Source of the DNA: Rothia amarae
Lineage (GTDB): Bacteria > Actinomycetota > Actinomycetes > Actinomycetales > Micrococcaceae
Assembly: GCF_014705945.2 (NCBI RefSeq)
Contig: NZ_CP061538.1
Span: 186,001-250,000 of the forward strand
DNA length: 64,000 nt
Direction of reading: 5' to 3'
Shown: positions 15,465 to 23,641 of the stretch, one piece after another
Layout of the letters: the number at the start of each line of letters is the position of its first letter
Numbering within the stretch: the first letter of the stretch is position 1
Position numbers and translations under genes: made by a program
Notes under the pieces: generated by a model
Databases searched by the model: none
The model's input: the letters and a program-made list of their open reading frames with translations, nothing else
Told to the model about the DNA's origin: nothing

Positions 15465-16943
15465 TTAGATGAAGCTCTTAACGAATCCCATGCCGAAGTA
15501 GAGCACGAACGCCGCCGAAACCGCATACATGAGCGGGTGGATATCGCGTGCGCGACCCTGTACTAAGCGGATGAAGACGTAGGAGATGAAGCCTGCGCCG
15601 ATGCCGTCTGCAATGGAGTAGGTGAAAGGCATCATGATGATAGTGAGGAACGCGGGGATACCCAGGCCCCAGTCAGTCCAGTCAATGTTGATTGCCTGGC
15701 GAACCATCAGGAAGCCGACGACAACCAGCGCGGGGGCTACTGCCTCGAAGGGCACAACGTTCACCAGCGGGGAGATGAAAATGGCGATCAAAAAGAGCGC
15801 ACCGGTGACAAGGTTGGCGAAACCGGTGCGAGCACCTTCGCCGATACCGGTTGCCGACTCCACGAAAATCTGGTGGGAGGAGCTGGACGCGCCGCCGCCC
15901 ACGATAGAACCGAGCGAATCTACGAGTAGAACCTTGTTGATGTCTTCAATCTGACCGTTTTCGTTCAGCGTGCCGTTCTCCGCTGCCAGACCCACCGAGG
16001 TGCCCATAGCGTCGAAGAAAACAGCGAGCAAGATAGCGAAAACAAGCAAGGACGCCGCCATGCCGCCGAGCGTTGTGAACGCGCCAAACATATCAGCGGT
16101 GAAGAGTAGGGAGAAGTCCGGTGCGCCAATCCAGTTTTCGGGCATTCCGGGAACCATCAGCGACCAGCCGGTGGGTGAATCCATCGAAGAACCCGAAGGA
16201 GCAACGGTTTCCAAAATGATGGAAAGAATCGTTGATGCGATGACGGAAATCAGGATGGCGCCGCGTACGTTGCGGATAAACAGCGCGATAGTGAGGAAGA
16301 GCCCGAAGAGGAACACCACGATTGGCCAGCCCATCAGAGATCCGTTAGCGCCAAAGCTGACGGGTACGGTGGTACCTGCGGCGTCGGGCATACGACGCAC
16401 GATTCCCGCGTTGACCAATCCAATCAGTGAGATGAACATGCCGATACCCACCACAATCGCGGTCTTGAGACTCTGCGGGACGGCGTTGAATACAGCCGTG
16501 CGGAATCCGGTCAGCACCAGCAGGAGCATGATGATACCTGCCCACACCACCAGACCCATGATTTCGGGCCAGGTGAGATTCGGGGTGGTGGCGATGGTCG
16601 ATGCCAACAATGCGTTCACGCCCAAACCGGCAGCCATAGCGAAGGGCTGCTTAGCCCAGACGCCCATCACGATGGTGAGTAGACCTGCTACCAGCGCGGT
16701 TACCGCAGCAACGCGCTCGGGGCCAAGTGGGTTGCCGGAGGCATCGGGGCCGAGGCCAATGATAAGGGGGTTCAAAACCACGATGTAGCTCATGGCAAAG
16801 AACGTTGCGAAACCGCCGCGGACTTCAGACCCAATGGTCGAACCGCGTTCGGTGATTTTGAAATAGCGATCCAGCCCGTTTTTCGGCTTGCCGGGGGCGG
16901 GGATGTGTGCGGGTTTTTGAGCCGCGGTGTTCTCAGAAGTCAT
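15465..16943 (-). CDS. NCS2-family purine permease (AzgA/PbuG type)
   Basis: 492 residues, about 12-13 membrane spans. The start GLDRYFKITERGSTIGSEVR, then GGFATFFAMSYIVVLNPLII, and later GLAAENGTLNENGQIEDINK, VLLVDSLGSIVGGGASSSSH define the AzgA-like subgroup, which imports hypoxanthine, guanine or adenine with protons. No purine riboswitch is visible before the ATG at 16943. It is transcribed alone, facing the GNAT gene across a hairpin. Which purine it carries is not decidable. Confidence 0.93.
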   Translation of the reverse strand: MTSENTAAQKPAHIPAPGKPKNGLDRYFKITERGSTIGSEVRGGFATFFAMSYIVVLNPLIIGLGPDASGNPLGPERVAAVTALVAGLLTIVMGVWAKQPFAMAAGLGVNALLASTIATTPNLTWPEIMGLVVWAGIIMLLLVLTGFRTAVFNAVPQSLKTAIVVGIGMFISLIGLVNAGIVRRMPDAAGTTVPVSFGANGSLMGWPIVVFLFGLFLTIALFIRNVRGAILISVIASTILSIILETVAPSGSSMDSPTGWSLMVPGMPENWIGAPDFSLLFTADMFGAFTTLGGMAASLLVFAILLAVFFDAMGTSVGLAAENGTLNENGQIEDINKVLLVDSLGSIVGGGASSSSHQIFVESATGIGEGARTGFANLVTGALFLIAIFISPLVNVVPFEAVAPALVVVGFLMVRQAINIDWTDWGLGIPAFLTIIMMPFTYSIADGIGAGFISYVFIRLVQGRARDIHPLMYAVSAAFVLYFGMGFVKSFI

Positions 16944-17161
16944 TCGTTGAATCCGTAGTTACTCTCGATGCTGTGCGTGTGTGAAACGCAAAAAGAAAAT
17001 GCCAAGCGTGCAGGGCAACGTTGGCGTAAATTACTCCTCTAAATATACGCGGGTTCGCCGGCGTTCGGTGCCGTGGCGAACGTGATGTGTATTCACCCGT
17101 GCAGTTTGGTGTACAGACTTATAAGCTAAGGGTGACCTTACTTTCGATTAAAGGAGCCCCT

Positions 17162-17500
17162 ATGAGCGATTTACCCACTCCCGAATCTTTGGTGCTGACC
17201 TCCCGCGCAGAGGTTGCTACCGAGCGTCCTGCCCGTTATGCCAAGCAGTTGGTTTCTCATATGGGGCACAAGGTGCCCGTTGAGGAGATTGAGAACGGTC
17301 ACAGGATTACCTTTAACCGCGACGGAAATTTCAACGGTTACGGTGACGTCCTGGTGTTTGCCTCTGAGCGCGGCGAGCAGCTCGTTCTTCTCGCCCATGC
17401 TGACGACGACGAGCGGTTGAGCCGCGTGGAGGGCGTTTTGGGCCGGCATTTGGAAAAGTTTGGGGAGCGCGACGGCCTGAAAGTGGTTTTTGAGCGATAA
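17162..17500 (+). CDS. DUF2218 domain protein
   Basis: 112 residues, whole length of the family. The conserved run RPARYAKQLVSHMGHKVPVE, then ITFNRDGNFNGYGDVLVFAS and LAHADDDERLSRVEGVLGRH cover the DUF2218 domain. Function unknown; in other actinobacteria such genes often sit beside iron-uptake genes. An AAGGGTGACCTTA stretch overlaps the promoter region and weakly resembles an iron-repressor half site, but not convincingly. ATG 17162 follows AAAGGAG. Ends next to a palindrome that borders the restriction island. Confidence 0.8.
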   Translation: MSDLPTPESLVLTSRAEVATERPARYAKQLVSHMGHKVPVEEIENGHRITFNRDGNFNGYGDVLVFASERGEQLVLLAHADDDERLSRVEGVLGRHLEKFGERDGLKVVFER

Positions 17501-17504
17501 GAAT

Positions 17505-17570
17505 CGAGTGACCGGCTCCGCTCGTTTTGACCACGTATACCTGGTCAAAACGAGCTACGCCGGTCACTCG
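17505..17570. repeat. 62-bp palindromic element, left copy bordering the restriction island
   Basis: Stem pairs CGAGTGACCGGC / GCCGGTCACTCG (17505-17516 / 17559-17570) and CTCGTTTTGACCA / TGGTCAAAACGAG (17521-17533 / 17542-17554). Bases 17509-17570 are identical to 28540-28601, same orientation. It also lies between two convergent genes, DUF2218 and hsdR, and could end both transcripts. Confidence 0.9.
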
Positions 17571-17582
17571 GTGAGGGAGCGT

Positions 17583-20500
17583 CTAAATTTTTGCCGCTGC
17601 TTCGACTTCATCCAGGACGACGCCGAGCGATTTCGCCCGTTCGTCGCCGAAGACGGTAGCGGGTGTGCCGTAATTCGTCTTGTAAGGTGGTTCGACCAGG
17701 CGCTTGCGCGGAACGTAACCAGTGCGTGTGAGTTCATCAATGAGCGTGTTGATGTAATTCATCTGTGCTGTGGTTGCCGTGTTGTGGTGGAGGAAGTCTG
17801 CGAAGAGGGCGCGGGCGGTTGCTTCGTCCAGCCCTACAAGCGAACGAATCAAAAGACCCAAGCCGCCCTTGGCTTGAGAGGCGTCGGTAATGACTTCTTT
17901 CTGGGCGATGCCGGCATCTAAAAGAATGTTCTCTAGGCGGCTGTAATCCACTTCGGTAAGTTTCTCATTGCGATGAACCTTTTGCAGAGCTGGGTCATCG
18001 AGGTGTTTTTGCAGGTAGGCGCGAGCCTTTTTCTCAAAAAGGTCTATGTCGGTACCGGTGACGTGCGGAATAATTTCGACCTCGCGTGCTTCGCTCAGGG
18101 TGTCCTCGATATCGAGTACCACAGGCTTACGGTGGTCTTTCTTATCCACGTGGCGCACCAGCGAACGAAGCCGTTTGCGCACACTTTCTAGCATGGAAAC
18201 AGTCACGTTTTCCCACCAGATAACGTCTAGCACCGCAGAAATTATCTCTGCCTGCGCACTGATTTTTGGGATGGAATCAATTTTGCCGTGAAGATCTGAG
18301 GCAAGCTGGCGCACATTCTGCGCAGCTTTTTCTAGGAGCGCGGTTTCGCCTTGTAGAACGGCAAGTTGGGCGCGATGCATGAGCACGTCGAAGCGTTTAG
18401 CGTCGACGTCGGAGCCGAAGATGTCGGTGTAAAGTCCGGCGAGTTCGCTGGCTTGTGCAAAGGTTTCGTCGTCGAGCTTTTCCCAGGCTGCGGCGTCGCT
18501 GAATTTTTCCACCGCACGCAACCGTTGGCGTACTTGCACGTTGCGGGGGTCAAGGCTGAGGGCGAATCTGTGGAGGCGGTCAGCAATATCAAGGCGGAAG
18601 TCGCGCGAGTCTTCTGAAATTCCGTTGCCGTCGCCAACTGACCGAATGCGCGAGTCAGCGGCATCGTCCAAGTATTTAACGAGTTGTAATTCTAAATCGA
18701 ATATTCGCTCGGTCAGCGAAAATTGCTTACTGCTACCAGCTTCGGGGAGGTCGTGGTTGAAGAATTCGATATTGCCACACCAGTCGAAAACGTAGAAATT
18801 CTCTTTATCTTTGCCGGGGCCAAAAAGGTCTGCGCAGAGGCGGGTTCCGCGGCCGATCATCTGCCAGTACTTCGATTTCGAACGCACGGGTTTGAAGAAG
18901 ACGAGGTTGACGACCTCAGGTACATCGATGCCGGTGTCGAGCATGTCTACGGAGATTGCCACATGCGGGGTTTTAGCGGGGTCTGAGAAGTCTTCGATGA
19001 GGTCTTGCGCGTGCGAGGTGCTGTGAGTAATAACGGCGGCGAAGCCTGCGCCCAGATCGGGGAAAAGTGCGTTGAAGCGGTCGAGAATAATATTGGCGTG
19101 CGCCTGTGATTTGGCAAAGAGAATGGTTTTGCCGAGTCGATCGCCGCCGGCAACCCTGTGCCCTTCGTCCATGAGGTTTTTGAGGACTTTGTCGATGGTG
19201 TCGAGGTTGAAGAGGTACTTGTTGATATCGGGTGCTTCTACGCTCTCGGGGATTTCACCTTCGCCCCAGTCTTGCTCGTCCCAGGCGTCTTTATCATCTT
19301 CAGAGAGGTCCTCGTAGTGTACGCCTTCGCGCAAGAAAAGGGTGTCTCGTACCTTTGCTTTGGGTGGCACGAGGTAGGGCGGTTCGTTATTGACTGCCTG
19401 CTCCAACGTATAGACGTCGGTGGGCACGCCGTCTTCAATTTCGAAGAGGCGGTAGGTGTTGTGGGCAATGTCGTCTTTGGGGGTTGCCGTGAGCCCCACT
19501 TTGAGGGCATCAAAGTGGTTGAAGATTTCACCGTATTTGGCATAAACGGAGCGGTGGGCTTCGTCGATGATAATGAGGTCAAAGTAACCAGGCCCGAATC
19601 TCTGTAACCCATTTTCGTCACGGGTATTGATGAGGTTGAGCATGGTGGGGTAGGTGCAGGTGAACACGCGCGCGGTCGAGTTTTTCTCGGTGAGAAGGTT
19701 AGTCACGGGCACCTGGGGGAGATGCTCTACGAGCACCTTGGTTGCCTGTTTGACGAGCGCGGTGCGGTCTGCGAGAAAGAGCACGCGTTTTGCCCAGCTG
19801 GCTTCTTGAAGGAGCTCGATGAGCGCTGCGGCAATGCGGGTTTTGCCGGTTCCCGTTGCCATCACCAGCAGGGCGGAGCGCTTCTTAGAGGTGAAGGTTT
19901 CGGCAACTGAGGTAATGGCGTGAATTTGATAGGGGCGACCGGCGATTTCGGTGTTGATAGGACGTGCGGCAAGCGGCTTGCGGTCAGTGCGGCGGGCGAT
20001 GGCGAGACGTAGCTCGTCTTCGGTCAAGAAACCGGCGACTTTGCGGGCTGGGTAGTTGGAACCTGGGTGATCGTCAATGATCTGGTGCTCGTATCCGTTG
20101 GAAACAAAAATAATCGGGCGAACGCCCTTTTCTTGTTCTAACGCGCTGGCGTAGAGCTGCGCCTGGTGAATGCCGGTGCTGGGGTTTTTACTGGTGCGTT
20201 TGGCTTCGATGATAGCGAGCGGCTTGCGGTCTGCGCTCCACAGAACGTAGTCAACCTTGCCTTTACCGCTGGGGTTAGTTGAAGCGGGGAGACCTTCCAC
20301 CGGGTATTCACGGACCTCTGGCGCATCGGGGTTCCACCCCGTCTCTCGCAACAGAATATCGATGTATTCGGTGCGGGTTTCGTTCTCTTTATAGTCGTGG
20401 GTGTCTTTGACCTGCTTGGTGCGCTGCGCTTCGGCGATTTGCGCTCGCAGTTCGGCGATTTCACGGTCTTTTTCCGCTGATTCTTCAGCGCGTTTGCGGT

Positions 20501-21014
20501 CTTCTTCAGCGAATTGTTCTTGGAGTTGTTGGAGCTGTGCCTTGGTGCTGTGGTGCGCTTGGCTGGCGTGGGCACGCGCTTCTGCCTGCTGGCGTAGGGC
20601 ATTGAGGTTGAATTGGGCTTGCTGCGGTACGGCTTCGGGGTTTGCCGAGGAATGCAGGGCCGCCCAGATGAGCAGGTGGAAGAGCTGTTCGACGGTCACG
20701 CCGGCGTCGCGCGCAGTGAATTTAATGTTGGTGTGGACTGCTTTGTTGCCGGCTAAGCGGATGATGTCTGCTTTGGCGACGAGGTCTCTCCCCACCAGTT
20801 TGTTGAATTCGGGGGAGTTGATGCGGGCGGCGAGTTTGTTCTCGTAGGGTTCGGGCAGGTTGTTGACTGTGTAGAGGTGGTCTACGAGGAGTTCGAGGGC
20901 GCGCCGGGCGTAGAAGAGGGAGCTGGTGGGGTCGGTGAAGATGTAGTGCTCGGCACGACGCGCGGGCTCCGCCAGGGCGGGGAGCGTGGAGGAGAGGAAG
21001 GCGAAGTTAGTCAT
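17583..21014 (-). CDS. hsdR: Type I restriction enzyme R subunit
   Basis: 1143 residues, the ATP-driven translocating nuclease of a type I system. Domains: DUF4145-like helical region (about 20-110), coiled coil (about 140-205), PD-(D/E)xK nuclease with VDYVLW Asp255 and IIEAKR Glu270/Lys272, helicase motor with ATGTGKT (386-392), DEAH (484-487), GLTATP, and the EcoEI-type C-terminal region to the end. All key residues are present, so it should be active if the other subunits are made. It is transcribed leftward alone. hsdM and hsdS, also leftward, lie more than 3 kb upstream, with four small genes and a MBL-fold gene in between. ATG 21014 is preceded by GAGGCTCCC. Confidence 0.95.
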   Translation of the reverse strand: MTNFAFLSSTLPALAEPARRAEHYIFTDPTSSLFYARRALELLVDHLYTVNNLPEPYENKLAARINSPEFNKLVGRDLVAKADIIRLAGNKAVHTNIKFTARDAGVTVEQLFHLLIWAALHSSANPEAVPQQAQFNLNALRQQAEARAHASQAHHSTKAQLQQLQEQFAEEDRKRAEESAEKDREIAELRAQIAEAQRTKQVKDTHDYKENETRTEYIDILLRETGWNPDAPEVREYPVEGLPASTNPSGKGKVDYVLWSADRKPLAIIEAKRTSKNPSTGIHQAQLYASALEQEKGVRPIIFVSNGYEHQIIDDHPGSNYPARKVAGFLTEDELRLAIARRTDRKPLAARPINTEIAGRPYQIHAITSVAETFTSKKRSALLVMATGTGKTRIAAALIELLQEASWAKRVLFLADRTALVKQATKVLVEHLPQVPVTNLLTEKNSTARVFTCTYPTMLNLINTRDENGLQRFGPGYFDLIIIDEAHRSVYAKYGEIFNHFDALKVGLTATPKDDIAHNTYRLFEIEDGVPTDVYTLEQAVNNEPPYLVPPKAKVRDTLFLREGVHYEDLSEDDKDAWDEQDWGEGEIPESVEAPDINKYLFNLDTIDKVLKNLMDEGHRVAGGDRLGKTILFAKSQAHANIILDRFNALFPDLGAGFAAVITHSTSHAQDLIEDFSDPAKTPHVAISVDMLDTGIDVPEVVNLVFFKPVRSKSKYWQMIGRGTRLCADLFGPGKDKENFYVFDWCGNIEFFNHDLPEAGSSKQFSLTERIFDLELQLVKYLDDAADSRIRSVGDGNGISEDSRDFRLDIADRLHRFALSLDPRNVQVRQRLRAVEKFSDAAAWEKLDDETFAQASELAGLYTDIFGSDVDAKRFDVLMHRAQLAVLQGETALLEKAAQNVRQLASDLHGKIDSIPKISAQAEIISAVLDVIWWENVTVSMLESVRKRLRSLVRHVDKKDHRKPVVLDIEDTLSEAREVEIIPHVTGTDIDLFEKKARAYLQKHLDDPALQKVHRNEKLTEVDYSRLENILLDAGIAQKEVITDASQAKGGLGLLIRSLVGLDEATARALFADFLHHNTATTAQMNYINTLIDELTRTGYVPRKRLVEPPYKTNYGTPATVFGDERAKSLGVVLDEVEAAAKI

Positions 21015-21121
21015 GGGAGCCTCGGTGTCGATGTGGAGGGTGTGCGCTAAGATACACGGTTCGGGTTAATCGTACAAGGGTGTGGGTATGTTTTCAGGAG
21101 TAATCGTAGGTTTAACGCAAC

Positions 21122-21165
21122 AGAACCTGCCCTTGGTGCCATTAAGGCGATGTAGGGCAGGTTCT
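21122..21165 (-). terminator. Hairpin after the RSAxTGRF gene
   Basis: Perfect 12-bp arms AGAACCTGCCCT (21122-21133) and AGGGCAGGTTCT (21154-21165), loop 20 bases. It lies 16 bp after the end of the leftward 71-residue gene and before hsdR, so it should separate those transcripts. Confidence 0.75.
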
Positions 21166-21180
21166 TCTTGCTGGTTGACT

Positions 21181-21396
21181 CTATATCTTTTGTGTAATAG
21201 AGGTAGCAGGATTAGCTGATGCAGCCTTCTGAGTAATGAACTTACCCGTACGAGCTGATCGATTTACCGAGCGAGAGTTTTTGGTTGTTCCTCCTACTCG
21301 TTCAACAGTAGTTTTTGCAGGAGCTCGTTTTGCATACGATTTGGTGACGAAGCGCCCGGTGCTAGCACTGCGAGCGACTGTACGGCTTTTAGCCAT
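21181..21396 (-). CDS. Small basic protein with repeated RSAxTGRF motif
   Basis: 71 residues, strongly basic. The motif RSASTGRFVT (residues 9-18) recurs as RSARTGKFIT (46-55), a pattern seen in small proteins of phages and mobile islands that have no known function; it looks like a DNA- or RNA-binding protein. A good ribosome site (GAAGG) precedes ATG 21396. It is divergent from the HigB/HigA unit, sharing a 155-bp AT-rich region. It sits in the segment that separates hsdR from hsdS. Confidence 0.7.
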   Translation of the reverse strand: MAKSRTVARSASTGRFVTKSYAKRAPAKTTVERVGGTTKNSRSVNRSARTGKFITQKAASANPATSITQKI

Positions 21397-21421
21397 GGAC
21401 TAACCTTCTTTCTTGTTAGAA

Positions 21422-21482
21422 ATCTAGTAATAGTTCACAAATATATCTAGTAATAGAACTTAATGCAATCTATGAATCTATG
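21422..21482. promoter_or_regulatory. AT-rich divergent promoter with direct repeats
   Basis: ATCTAGTAATAG occurs twice (21422-21433 and 21445-21456) and AATCTATG is repeated in tandem (21467-21474, 21475-21482). The region lies between the divergent RSAxTGRF gene and the HigB-like gene. HigA-type antitoxins usually bind repeated sites near their promoter, so these are candidate operators; which protein binds is inference. Confidence 0.5.
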
Positions 21483-21551
21483 AATACGAGATATATTAAT
21501 ATATGCTTATTGCATGTCTAGAGTGGATACTTTGCGCCTTAAGGGTGAGCA

Positions 21552-21851
21552 ATGCTGATTGAGTACCTCAACGAGGAGTTGCGGCTGTTGGCAGAAGATA
21601 GCTCTTACAAGCCGAAACGCTTTCACCCTAATCTTGTGAGGGCTTACCGCAAAAAGTTAGACATAATTATCACTGCTCCAAATGAGCAATCGTTGCGTAG
21701 CTTTAAGTCACTCCGCCTGGAAAAACTACAAGGAGATCGTGATGGGCAGTATTCAATTCGTCTAGATAGTCAGTTCAGACTGATTCTTAGGTTCAAACGA
21801 GTAGAGCCCCATAAGGTTGCTGTTCTCATCGAAATTGTTGATTATCACTAG
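21552..21851 (+). CDS. HigB-like toxin (RelE/ParE superfamily)
   Basis: 99 residues with the RelE/ParE/HigB core: FHPNLVRAYRKKLDIIITAP, SFKSLRLEKLQGDRDGQYSI, and RLDSQFRLILRFKRV, ending EIVDYH. Family members cut mRNA on the ribosome; the exact target here is unknown. Followed after 18 bp by a HigA/ImmA-type gene, toxin first, as is normal for HigBA. ATG 21552 follows AAGGGTGAG. Confidence 0.85.
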   Translation: MLIEYLNEELRLLAEDSSYKPKRFHPNLVRAYRKKLDIIITAPNEQSLRSFKSLRLEKLQGDRDGQYSIRLDSQFRLILRFKRVEPHKVAVLIEIVDYH

Positions 21852-21869
21852 ATTTACGGAGGAAATATT

Positions 21870-22958
21870 ATGAATATCGCACAGGCTTTCCCCGTTGGTG
21901 AGCACCTGGCGGATGAACTTGAAGCTCGAGGCTGGTCCCAGGCGGAGTTCGCAGAAATTATCGGACGCCCGGTTCAGTTTGTTTCTGAGATTATTAGCGG
22001 AAAGCGGGAACTGACTAAAGAAGCGGCTGCTCAGCTTGCTAGTGCTTTCGGCATGGAACCGGAACATTGGCTGAACCTTCAGACCCGCTATCAGGTGTGG
22101 TTGCAAGAGCAGGATTCCGAATTTCAGAAGAGCCTTTCTACAATTGAGCGGAAAGCACGTCAGAGGGATCTTGCTCCGGTAGCTTTGCTTCAAAAAAGAG
22201 GAATCATTTCTAGAGGGTCCTTAGATGAAGTTGATCGCGAGTTGATGGACTTATATGAGATTTCTGATTTTGGGTTACGAACAAGATTTGCTTTGGCTGC
22301 GCGAAAGAACGATGTTGAAGAGGAATTGACTGAGCTTCAGCTTGCTTGGGCTTTATCCATTCGTAAAAAAGCCAAAGAGCACCTCCACACATTTGGTGAA
22401 TACAAAGAAGATGATTTCAGGGATGAAGTAGAAAATTTAGCTGAAATTTCACTTGTACCGGAAGAATTCGAAGGTCTTCAAAACCGTTTTCATCAGGTAG
22501 GTGTCGGACTCTTTTATGTAGAGAATTTTCCCGGAGCAAAGATAGATGGTGCTTGCTTCATGATGGAGGGGCATCCAATTATTGGCTTATCAGGGCGTGG
22601 AAAACGCCTGGATAAAGTGCTGTTCACTCTTTGCCATGAAGTGACCCATATCTTGAATGGGGATATCTCAGAGAATTCTTTTATGGTGGATGAAAACATC
22701 GGCGGTGGAGAGTCTAACTTGGAAAGTCAAGAGATGGAGGCTGATAGGGTAGCCTCTAAACTCATTTTGAAGAATCAGAATCTGGCTTTGACTCCCGCCA
22801 ATATTAGGTCTGAGTGGGTGAAAAAAGAGGCTGAACGAATTGGTGTTCATCCTATTGTGGTTGTTGGGCGGCTCCAGAACGAGGGAAAACTCGACTGGAG
22901 AACTGCTCTGGCAAAGAATGCTCCGAATGTAGATGTGTTCATGAGTTCTTGGAAATAG
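21870..22958 (+). CDS. HigA-like antitoxin fused to ImmA/IrrE metallopeptidase
   Basis: 362 residues. Residues about 15-70 form an XRE-type HTH (LEARGWSQAEFAEIIGRPVQ, then FVSEIISGKRELTKEAAAQL). The C-terminal half has the ImmA/IrrE protease zinc motif HEVTH (256-260) and downstream the third ligand region EMEADRVASKLIL. This two-domain form is a known HigA variant in toxin-antitoxin loci. The protease may remove the antitoxin or another repressor under stress, by analogy with ImmA. The ATG 21870 follows GGAGG. Confidence 0.9.
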   Translation: MNIAQAFPVGEHLADELEARGWSQAEFAEIIGRPVQFVSEIISGKRELTKEAAAQLASAFGMEPEHWLNLQTRYQVWLQEQDSEFQKSLSTIERKARQRDLAPVALLQKRGIISRGSLDEVDRELMDLYEISDFGLRTRFALAARKNDVEEELTELQLAWALSIRKKAKEHLHTFGEYKEDDFRDEVENLAEISLVPEEFEGLQNRFHQVGVGLFYVENFPGAKIDGACFMMEGHPIIGLSGRGKRLDKVLFTLCHEVTHILNGDISENSFMVDENIGGGESNLESQEMEADRVASKLILKNQNLALTPANIRSEWVKKEAERIGVHPIVVVGRLQNEGKLDWRTALAKNAPNVDVFMSSWK

Positions 22959-23040
22959 CCTTATCTTGTCAGACCCCTCTCCTACGATATTTATCGGGGT
23001 TATATTAGGGCTCCACAAGTGAATTGAACAAGGAGACATT

Positions 23041-23268
23041 ATGGAAGAAAACGAAGATTTTGCAGTTGTTCTGGACTATTTGCGGGAGAATTGTTTAGCG
23101 GGCGAAGATGAAGTTGTGGATGGAACTGATTTACCTTTTGAGGTAGTCAGCGAGCACTTTTCAAAAGCTCAGCGAATAGTGAATGATGAGTTATTCTCTG
23201 GTGAGATTTCCGATCCTCACGCAATGAATGTCATCAATAGTTTTAAAGACTGGGCACGGCAACAATGA
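23041..23268 (+). CDS. Small acidic protein, unknown
   Basis: 75 residues, acidic, no signal peptide. AAGGAG precedes the ATG at a good distance. The stop overlaps the next start (ATGA at 23265-23268), so it was coupled to the broken HTH gene, like the first member of a toxin-antitoxin or phage-type operon. No family recognised. Confidence 0.6.
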   Translation: MEENEDFAVVLDYLRENCLAGEDEVVDGTDLPFEVVSEHFSKAQRIVNDELFSGEISDPHAMNVINSFKDWARQQ

Positions 23269-23540
23269 CAGTAGATAAAATGCAGACGCAGTTTAGAACA
23301 ATCTCAGATGTACGTGTACGGGTGGCTTGAGAAGTTGCTGGTTGGACTAAAGCTCAGTTAGCGGACTATCTCGAGGTCCCCCCGAGAGCGAATAACACAT
23401 TTGAGAATGATGGTGTTCCTGCTGGTTATGCCTTCACTCACGTGAAAAACCTGATGGGTTCTGCGTTCTGGTTTGCGGCGGCCGTTGAGTTCTTATATAC
23501 GGGAGTCTTCGATTATGTAGGCAACTGGTTTTCATTGTAG
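23265..23540 (+). pseudogene. HTH-domain gene broken by an in-frame TGA
   Basis: The frame from ATG 23265 reads 21 codons, hits TGA at 23328-23330, and continues open for 69 more to TAG 23538-23540. After the stop, EVAGWTKAQLADYLEVPPRA and FENDGVPAGYAFTHVKNLM match small HTH regulators of the form REIAGLTQKQFAEYLGIPxR-TIxxWExGxRxPPEYVLxLIE. A TGG to TGA change would explain the stop. There is no SECIS-like context and the family has no selenocysteine, so recoding is unlikely. Confidence 0.65.
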
Positions 23541-23641
23541 TTGCGGATTCTCATAAATAATTCTCACAGATGGAGCGAATCAGAAAAAGGCTTTAGGGAA
23601 AAACTTAAAAACTTTCGCTATTGATTGGAAAAGATTTACTA

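Noticed and set aside
15970-16788. Rightward ORF (272 codons) inside the purine permease gene
   Set aside because: It is the antisense shadow of a clear membrane transporter; no domain and no ribosome site.
17120-17145. Iron-repressor (DtxR/IdeR) box before the DUF2218 gene
   Set aside because: The stretch AAGGGTGACCTTA is a partial palindrome but misses the length and many positions of the 19-base consensus.
23328-23330. TGA as selenocysteine codon in the small HTH gene
   Set aside because: No SECIS-like hairpin directly after it and no selenoprotein of this family is known; point mutation is simpler.
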